From Thiocapsa roseopersicina (GTDB taxonomy: Bacteria > Pseudomonadota > Gammaproteobacteria > Chromatiales > Chromatiaceae), in the NCBI RefSeq assembly GCF_900106925.1, contig NZ_FNNZ01000014.1, positions 62,001 through 126,000 on the forward strand: DNA of 64,000 nt, given 5' to 3'. Position numbers and translations under genes: made by a program. The notes below the pieces were generated by a model that searched no databases, had not been told where the DNA came from, and saw only the letters and a list, made by a program, of their open reading frames with translations. This document shows positions 59,376 through 64,000 of this stretch, piece by piece (position 1 is the stretch's first letter; every line of letters starts with the position of its first letter).

Positions 59376-59981
59376 TCACCGGCATTCGTGGGGAATGCTG
59401 TTGTTGGATTCGCGAACGCCCACGCCTTGCCTGACGATCGCCCGCGCCGGCCTTGAGTCGGACCACGGCAGGTCCGTCACGGTCGCATAAATATCCCAAA
59501 CCGCGTCGGAGCACATCGACATGCGGCCGGATCCGGAGCCGTCGACCGCGCCCGTTTGTGCCTTTCCGATAAAGCAGCCCTGATCATCCATATCGGCCGG
59601 ATCGAGACTGTCGTTCGTAATGGGCGACACCGAAATACAAAACGGATTCGGGTCGTCGAGCGCAATGTCGATATCGACTATACTGTCCTCGTTGATATCG
59701 ATACATTTGTGATTCTTGCGGCCTTGGCAGTAGAAGACCGCCTCGTCCTCGATAACCAGACTATTCTTCAACTGTGTCCATCGGGTAATCGCCTCTTCCA
59801 GCGTCGACTCGGCCGCCTTCTGAGCTTGCCGCTGCGCCTCCAGATTGGCGACGACGAGAAAGTTGGTGGAGCCCATCTCGAAGGTCGCGACGGCTATAAG
59901 CGTCGTAATCAGGAGCATGATCAGGGCGATCACGAGGACAGCACCTCGTTCGCCTTTTCGAAGGAGATTAGCCTCGTTCAT
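59376..59981 (-). CDS. pilX: minor pilin PilX
   Basis: A 201 aa minor pilin-like protein with the PilX N-terminal motif KGERGAVLVIALIMLLITTL (residues 8-27). The cleavage site Gly precedes Ala rather than Phe, as is usual for PilX. The globular part contains four Cys (FYCQGRKNHKC, FCISVS, QGCFIGK). It starts 2 bp after the pilW stop and ends 21 bp before pilY1. Function: pilus priming with PilV, PilW and PilY1. Confidence 0.9.
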   Translation of the reverse strand: MNEANLLRKGERGAVLVIALIMLLITTLIAVATFEMGSTNFLVVANLEAQRQAQKAAESTLEEAITRWTQLKNSLVIEDEAVFYCQGRKNHKCIDINEDSIVDIDIALDDPNPFCISVSPITNDSLDPADMDDQGCFIGKAQTGAVDGSGSGRMSMCSDAVWDIYATVTDLPWSDSRPARAIVRQGVGVRESNNSIPHECR

Positions 59982-59983
59982 GA

Positions 59984-60958
59984 TTATTGCTCCCTCGGCC
60001 CCGCGACATTATTCATGCGCACGGTCGTGCTGTAGGCCTGCCGCCTGAAATCGTCGTAGAATGGACCGACCTCCTCTTCGCCCAGAAGGTACGTCCGCGC
60101 ATCTTGATAGCCATGTGTCGCCTGCTGATTGCGCGCGAGAATGTGGATCCGCACGGCAACGATTTCGCGCCAATCCGCTGCGTCCAGCGTCTCTGCCGCT
60201 GCATACAGATCGGGCTCGCCGTCGCCGCTCATATCTAGGCCGTATTGCAGGTGCATGCGCTCGATCCCCGCGGCAATAGGAATCGGCGCACCTTTGAAAT
60301 CGATGCGCTTGAGCGTTGGAATACCGTCGCCCGGCTCATAGTTCTGAGATATGTAATAGACCCGATGGAACAACCTGTAGATCGGAGCCGCCTGCGGCAC
60401 CGCCGCATCGCACGGGCGCAGGATTCCCGTGAATGCGTCCAATTCGGTCCCGATGATGAGCGCTGCCGCCGCGGGGCAAGCGGGCTGTTGAATGTGCGGA
60501 AGCCCCGCCAGCAATGTGTCGCAACCCGGCTGACCGACGGCACAGGTGCTGGCCCGCCGCACGACGATCAGATCGCTGTTCTGGAAAAAGGCGTCCATGC
60601 TCGAGCAACTCTCGGGCTTCGTTGCGAGATTGCCCTCACCTTGGATGGGGTAGCTCAGGACATCTTCGGTGATGTCCGTCGCGACGAGACAGGGCGAAGG
60701 AAGATCGCCGCCGCTCTGTATACGCGCTTCGCCATAAAAACCGGCGTTGCCGATCTCGTCCGTCAAGATTTGGAGCGCATACCGAGCACTCTGAATCTGC
60801 CGAACCGAGTTTTCGATATCATAGCGGGTGCGGCTGTTATTCGACAAAATCACAGCGAGCGGTCCGAGCAGTAAGATACCGATCAGCATCGCGATCATGA
60901 GCTCGATCATTGTGAATCCAGCCTGGCTCAAGCGCGTCGGTGATACGAGGGTCGTCAT
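59984..60958 (-). CDS. pilW: minor pilin PilW
   Basis: A 324 aa minor pilin. The prepilin site is RLSQAGFTMIELMIAMLIG (9-27) with Phe +1 and Glu +5. The C-terminal globular part is larger than in other pilins and contains Cys in a loop STCAVGQPGCDTL. It fits the PilW family length. It lies 4 bp after pilV; an operon is clear. Confidence 0.93.
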   Translation of the reverse strand: MTTLVSPTRLSQAGFTMIELMIAMLIGILLLGPLAVILSNNSRTRYDIENSVRQIQSARYALQILTDEIGNAGFYGEARIQSGGDLPSPCLVATDITEDVLSYPIQGEGNLATKPESCSSMDAFFQNSDLIVVRRASTCAVGQPGCDTLLAGLPHIQQPACPAAAALIIGTELDAFTGILRPCDAAVPQAAPIYRLFHRVYYISQNYEPGDGIPTLKRIDFKGAPIPIAAGIERMHLQYGLDMSGDGEPDLYAAAETLDAADWREIVAVRIHILARNQQATHGYQDARTYLLGEEEVGPFYDDFRRQAYSTTVRMNNVAGPREQ

Positions 60959-60962
60959 GGCG

Positions 60963-61553
60963 TTAGTTCAGGTTAGCCAGGGTCACGGTGATGGCGAGCA
61001 CACGGCGACGCAGCTCGCTGCCGTATTGGTCCCGACCGCAGCTCAGAGCCGCGCTCGGGGCGACCGTGTCGCTCAATCCCTGCCAGACCACGCTGACACG
61101 AAAGGCCTCCGGGCTCGATCGAATATGCTCCAGGCAACCCCGGGCATCGATCATTGCGCCCAGGAAACTCACCTCGCCATCGACATCTTCCGTCGTTCCG
61201 GCGCCTTTCAGCGCAAGACTCCACTCGCAGAGATCGCGCGCCGGAATATCGGTCAAGGCCGTGCAGTCGCTGTAGTTGTCTCCGGTGCCGAGGACAGCGG
61301 GCGAGCCGCTCGACGCATAGTCGCCTGCTTTGGCACTCAGGCGCTGACTGTTGATTCGCGCCGCCATATCCTCGGCCAAGACCAGAGCGTGCGCACGCTG
61401 GTAGCCCTCCATCTGCAGCATGACCATTTTGGCCTGCAGCGCCGAGAGACTCAGCAAGCCGAAGGCAATGATGACCGCGGTCACAAGCACTTCCACGAGC
61501 GTGAAGCCCGACCATCTGCGCCGCGGGGCATGAAGCCGTTTCATCGCGAACAT
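60963..61553 (-). CDS. pilV: minor pilin PilV
   Basis: A 196 aa minor pilin with leader MFAMKRLHAPRRRWSG and site SGFTLVEVLVTAVIIAFGLL (15-34). The globular part contains paired Cys (CTALTDIPARDLCEW). Its ATG lies within fimT, overlapping the fimT end by 13 bp; an ATG two codons later is also possible. Confidence 0.92.
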   Translation of the reverse strand: MFAMKRLHAPRRRWSGFTLVEVLVTAVIIAFGLLSLSALQAKMVMLQMEGYQRAHALVLAEDMAARINSQRLSAKAGDYASSGSPAVLGTGDNYSDCTALTDIPARDLCEWSLALKGAGTTEDVDGEVSFLGAMIDARGCLEHIRSSPEAFRVSVVWQGLSDTVAPSAALSCGRDQYGSELRRRVLAITVTLANLN

Positions 61554-62065
61554 CCGCCCTTCACCATCATGGGCTGACCGCTCAGATCGATATGCACGCA
61601 GCGCTTCTCAACCGCGCTGTTGGTTTTCGAGGCGATTTCGATCCCGGACATGGCGGTGCCGCGAAGACGTCCGGAGGCCCGATAGAGGATCTGCGACGGA
61701 CCACCGGCCAGCGTCACACCGACGAGGGGACCACGGCGCATCAGCTCATGGCCGCTCGTCGTCGGATCCACCGCCACCCAACCCGACTCCCAGCCGGCTT
61801 CCGGATCCGCCGGCACGAGCCCGATGTCCGCTCGAAGCCTGATCGCCTCGGAGCGAACCCTCCACAGAGCCATCTGGATGTCGCTCGCGGCGGCGATGGT
61901 GCGCTGCTCGGCGATGAAGCGTGCGAATGACGGTACCCCGATACCGCTCAGAATCGCGGCTATGGTGACAACGAGCATCAACTCGAGCAGGGTAAATCCG
62001 CGCATCGAGGTAAGACGGCCGGCGATCGGCTGCAATCCGTTCGGACTCGCCTGCACAGTCATCAT
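61541..62065 (-). CDS. fimT: GspH/FimT-type minor pilin
   Basis: A 174 aa pseudopilin. The cleavage site is MRGFTLLELMLVVTIAAILS (about 21-40). The leader is longer than usual (about 22 residues); an internal start at the Met before RGF is possible. The GspH/FimT domain includes DIQMALWRVRSEAIRLRADI and a C-terminal Cys pair (KRCVHIDLS, KGGC). It precedes pilV with an overlap. Confidence 0.9.
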   Translation of the reverse strand: MMTVQASPNGLQPIAGRLTSMRGFTLLELMLVVTIAAILSGIGVPSFARFIAEQRTIAAASDIQMALWRVRSEAIRLRADIGLVPADPEAGWESGWVAVDPTTSGHELMRRGPLVGVTLAGGPSQILYRASGRLRGTAMSGIEIASKTNSAVEKRCVHIDLSGQPMMVKGGCSR

Positions 62066-62081
62066 CAGAGCCTCCTACTGC

Positions 62082-62537
62082 TCACCAAGTCCCGCTTGGC
62101 CCCTTGGCGCCGGCCTGATTGATCGTCAGCGCCTGCCCCCCGAGGTCACGAACCTGCATGGAAGTTGCCTTCGGTGTCGCAGTCAGAGTGAATGCGGGCG
62201 GCTGAGTGGCGATAGCGATGTCGACGGTATAGAACAGGTCCACGCGCTCCGGTAGCGTTGCGCCGAGATCGCCCAGTGTCGGCGCATATTGTCGTGCGCC
62301 AAACAGGTACAGTTGTTGCTTCTGAGAAAGATCCATGAGAAATGCTTGAGTTTCGGCCCGATTGGCCTTGCGGACATGCTCCTGATAGCTCGGATAGGCG
62401 ACGGCGGCGAGGATGCCGATGATGGCGACCGTGATCATCAGCTCGATCAGGGTGAAGCCGCGCTTGCGAGCTGCCCGATTCCGACCGCCGGGACCTGGCG
62501 GCTTGGATGGGCGCGGGGCGCAGACTTCAGGATCCAC
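62082..62537 (-). CDS. pilE: type IV pilin PilE-like
   Basis: Pilin-like protein, likely minor. The site is [20 protein letters not shown]. The coding frame lacks an ATG near the leader. The GTG at 62537 gives 151 aa with a 26-residue leader ([18 protein letters not shown]); the frame is open further upstream, where ATG and GTG codons would give an implausible leader. The start is therefore uncertain. The C-terminal domain resembles minor PilE of the PilVWXY1E set ([34 protein letters not shown]). It is first in the minus-strand operon here. No sigma-54 site was found upstream. Confidence 0.82.
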   Translation of the reverse strand: MDPEVCAPRPSKPPGPGGRNRAARKRGFTLIELMITVAIIGILAAVAYPSYQEHVRKANRAETQAFLMDLSQKQQLYLFGARQYAPTLGDLGATLPERVDLFYTVDIAIATQPPAFTLTATPKATSMQVRDLGGQALTINQAGAKGPSGTW

Positions 62538-63281
62538 CCATCCACACTTGTGCTCGGCCCAGCAACGTGCGCTGATGGGTGGCGACGTACCGGGCGCGTG
62601 ATGCTCACCAGCGGATGCAGCGTCGAGCCCCGTCGGCGAAGAGATCCGATCCCGAAACTGCTTGCCGCCGAGTTCATGATCGGGCGGTTGATGTGAGAAT
62701 CTGATCATGGCGGTCGCTCGCTGCTCGCTCGTGGTCCCGCGGCTCTTTGCCACGAGATCGGTCGGCGGAGGAGAACCTTGCTTCGTGGGGGTCTCCCCTG
62801 CCGGGGAAAGGTCGTAGGGTCAGTTCGCGGAGAAACGGACGCGCGGACGAACCCTCATCTCGACTTGAAGTCTGGCAGCCCGTCAAGCCGACAACCGGGA
62901 GCAAGCGCACAGATCACGGTAGAAGCCGGACGGCGATAACCGTCGAGATCACCGATGCCCGGCCAACATCGGCTTCCGTGCGCTCGCGCTGAGCGTCTCA
63001 AACTGACGAATTTGTCGCGCTCGGAAAGACACTCCGCACAACCGACATCAGCCGCACCGCCCGGGAAACCGCAGTCCTCGTTGCCGGACCCCGCCCGGCT
63101 GAGACCAAACGGCCCGGCGCCCGCCCCGTGAGCCGCTCCTTGCGCCGCCGATCCTGCCCGGTGAATCAAGCGCGTGCGGCCAACCTGTCGGACGAACGCC
63201 GAAACTGCTCTGCGTGCCGCGCCGATGCCGGATCCGCACGCCCGCGCCGAAACCGCCCGATATTCGACAAGCAGGTTCCCT
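62538..63281. other. divergent intergenic region between two pilin operons
   Basis: The 797-bp gap between pilE (minus) and the plus-strand pilin. It is GC-rich and holds open frames on both strands, all without family similarity or good starts; I regard none as coding. It should contain the promoter for the minus operon, which I could not identify. The sigma-54-type site for the plus operon is listed separately. Confidence 0.5.
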
Positions 63282-63282
63282 G

Positions 63283-63297
63283 TGGCGTATATCTTGC
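63283..63297 (+). promoter_or_regulatory. sigma-54 (-24/-12) promoter for the plus-strand pilin
   Basis: TGGC (63283-63286) and TTGC (63294-63297) are separated by exactly 7 bp, matching the RpoN consensus TGGC-N7-TTGC. It predicts a transcript start near 63309, about 25 bp before the GTG start. Type IV pilin genes are often controlled by RpoN with the PilS-PilR pair, so this fits. Basis is sequence match only. Confidence 0.7.
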
Positions 63298-63334
63298 GGA
63301 ATAACCAACCGACTGACTGACCTCCGGAGCCCCC

Positions 63335-63757
63335 GTGAAAGCCCGATCGACGCACAACAGCGGTTTCACCCTCATCGAGTTGATGGTTGTCGTCGCGATC
63401 GTCGCGATCCTCGCGGGCATCGCCTTCCCGTCCTACGTAGACCACGTTCGAAAGGCTCGAATGACGGACGCCAAGGGGGTCTTGCTGGAGGCTGCGCAAT
63501 GGATGGAGCGCCAATACACGCTCGAGAACGTCTATCCCGACGATGAGAGCTTCGAAGACGACTCGGGTCTCGCGCAGTCGCCCCGGGACGGGGGAACGGT
63601 CTTTTATGAGATTACGGTCGACACGGACGACGATGGACAAGGCTACACACTCACTGCCGAGGCAGCGGGCGATCAAGAGAAGTATTCGCGCTGCGAGAGG
63701 TTGACCCTGACTCATACCGGCTCCCGCGACTCGGACGATGCGGATGATTGCTGGTAG
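63335..63757 (+). CDS. type IV pilin (PilE/PilA-like)
   Basis: A 140 aa pilin with site [20 protein letters not shown] (9-28) after the short basic leader MKARSTHN. The GTG start has GGAG 7 bases upstream. The domain has RKARMTDAKGVLLEAAQWMERQ, an acidic loop and two C-terminal Cys (YSRCERLTL ... DDCW) that may form the pilin disulfide. It sits behind a sigma-54-type promoter and is followed 15 bp later by a FimT-like gene. It looks more like a minor PilE paralogue than the major pilin (short, acidic), but this is uncertain. Confidence 0.88.
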   Translation: MKARSTHNSGFTLIELMVVVAIVAILAGIAFPSYVDHVRKARMTDAKGVLLEAAQWMERQYTLENVYPDDESFEDDSGLAQSPRDGGTVFYEITVDTDDDGQGYTLTAEAAGDQEKYSRCERLTLTHTGSRDSDDADDCW

Positions 63758-63772
63758 TGGACGACTTCGATC

Positions 63773-64000
63773 ATGACCTCACGCAGGCATCAAGGCTTCA
63801 CGCTGATCGAATTGATGGCCGGTCTCGCGATCATGTTCATCCTGCTCGCCCTCGCTGTTCCGTCGTTTCGGGAGCTTTCGGCACGTAACCAGCTGAGCGC
63901 GGCTACCAATGACATTCTGATGGGGTTGCAGCTCGCCCGTAGCGAGGCGGTTCGCCATGCGACACGCATGACCCTGTGCCCGAGCACCGACGAAGATACA
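63773..64000 (+). CDS. fimT: GspH/FimT-type minor pilin, N-terminal part
   Basis: 76 codons visible before the window ends. The prepilin site is [20 protein letters not shown] after a 7-residue leader (MTSRRHQ). It continues LAVPSFRELSARNQLSAATN and DILMGLQLARSEAVRHATRMT with CPST, the GspH/FimT pattern (ARSEAVRR-like). It follows the pilin gene by 15 bp and probably opens a second minor pilin operon. Confidence 0.9.
   Translation, partial: MTSRRHQGFTLIELMAGLAIMFILLALAVPSFRELSARNQLSAATNDILMGLQLARSEAVRHATRMTLCPSTDEDT

Noticed and set aside
62674-63715. Open frames in both directions between the pilin operons
   Set aside because: No start with a ribosome site, no known domain, and strongly Arg/Ala/Gly-rich as expected for GC-rich non-coding DNA.

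Overview
The window looks like chromosome from a GC-rich gammaproteobacterium. Gene content and order resemble Chromatiales (purple sulfur bacteria): a small c-type cytochrome, Na+-type oxaloacetate decarboxylase, hisZ next to purA, and a minor-pilin cluster. The lineage is inferred from context; no photosynthesis or sulfur-oxidation gene is present.

1-17 kb (minus strand, read right to left): the gammaproteobacterial core string nnr-tsaE-amiC-mutL-miaA-hfq-hflX-hflK-hflC-yjeT, then hisZ-purA and oadG-oadA-oadB (oadB cut by the window start). It covers metabolite repair, tRNA modification, cell separation, mismatch repair, RNA chaperoning and membrane proteolysis control, then purine/histidine synthesis and Na+ export. 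queG is divergent, as in E. coli.

17-33 kb: orn, a small cytochrome c, rsgA, an EVE-domain protein, a nuclease-family remnant, bioA, and a DUF2868/DUF3482 membrane-protein/GTPase pair. A carbohydrate run glgX-gnd-zwf follows, leading from glycogen debranching into the oxidative pentose phosphate route, with a small Cys-rich protein after it.

33-48 kb: an ABC ATPase, a fused GldF/GldG-type permease and a DUF4340 protein; a membrane spermidine-synthase-like protein; a coiled-coil repeat protein; hom and alaC; then a redox group (redoxin, DsbD-like reductase, Cys-rich protein, MOSC protein) and a DUF6279 lipoprotein.

48-64 kb: PBP1A, an RND adaptor/pump pair, a complete minor pilin/PilY1 operon on the minus strand, and a second divergent pilin operon behind a sigma-54-type promoter, cut by the window end.

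The most unusual structure is intergenic. A family of about 193-bp elements recurs eight times, with two isolated 85-bp half copies. Each element is two 85-bp arms bounded by TAAACCGCG/CGCGGTTTA around an AT-rich spacer. In seven genes the TAA stop codon is formed by the element's own terminal TAA. A second palindromic family (GTTGTCGTTGTCG/CGACAACGACAAC) occurs four times, with centres in opposite orientations. Several genes carry in-frame hexanucleotide repeats.
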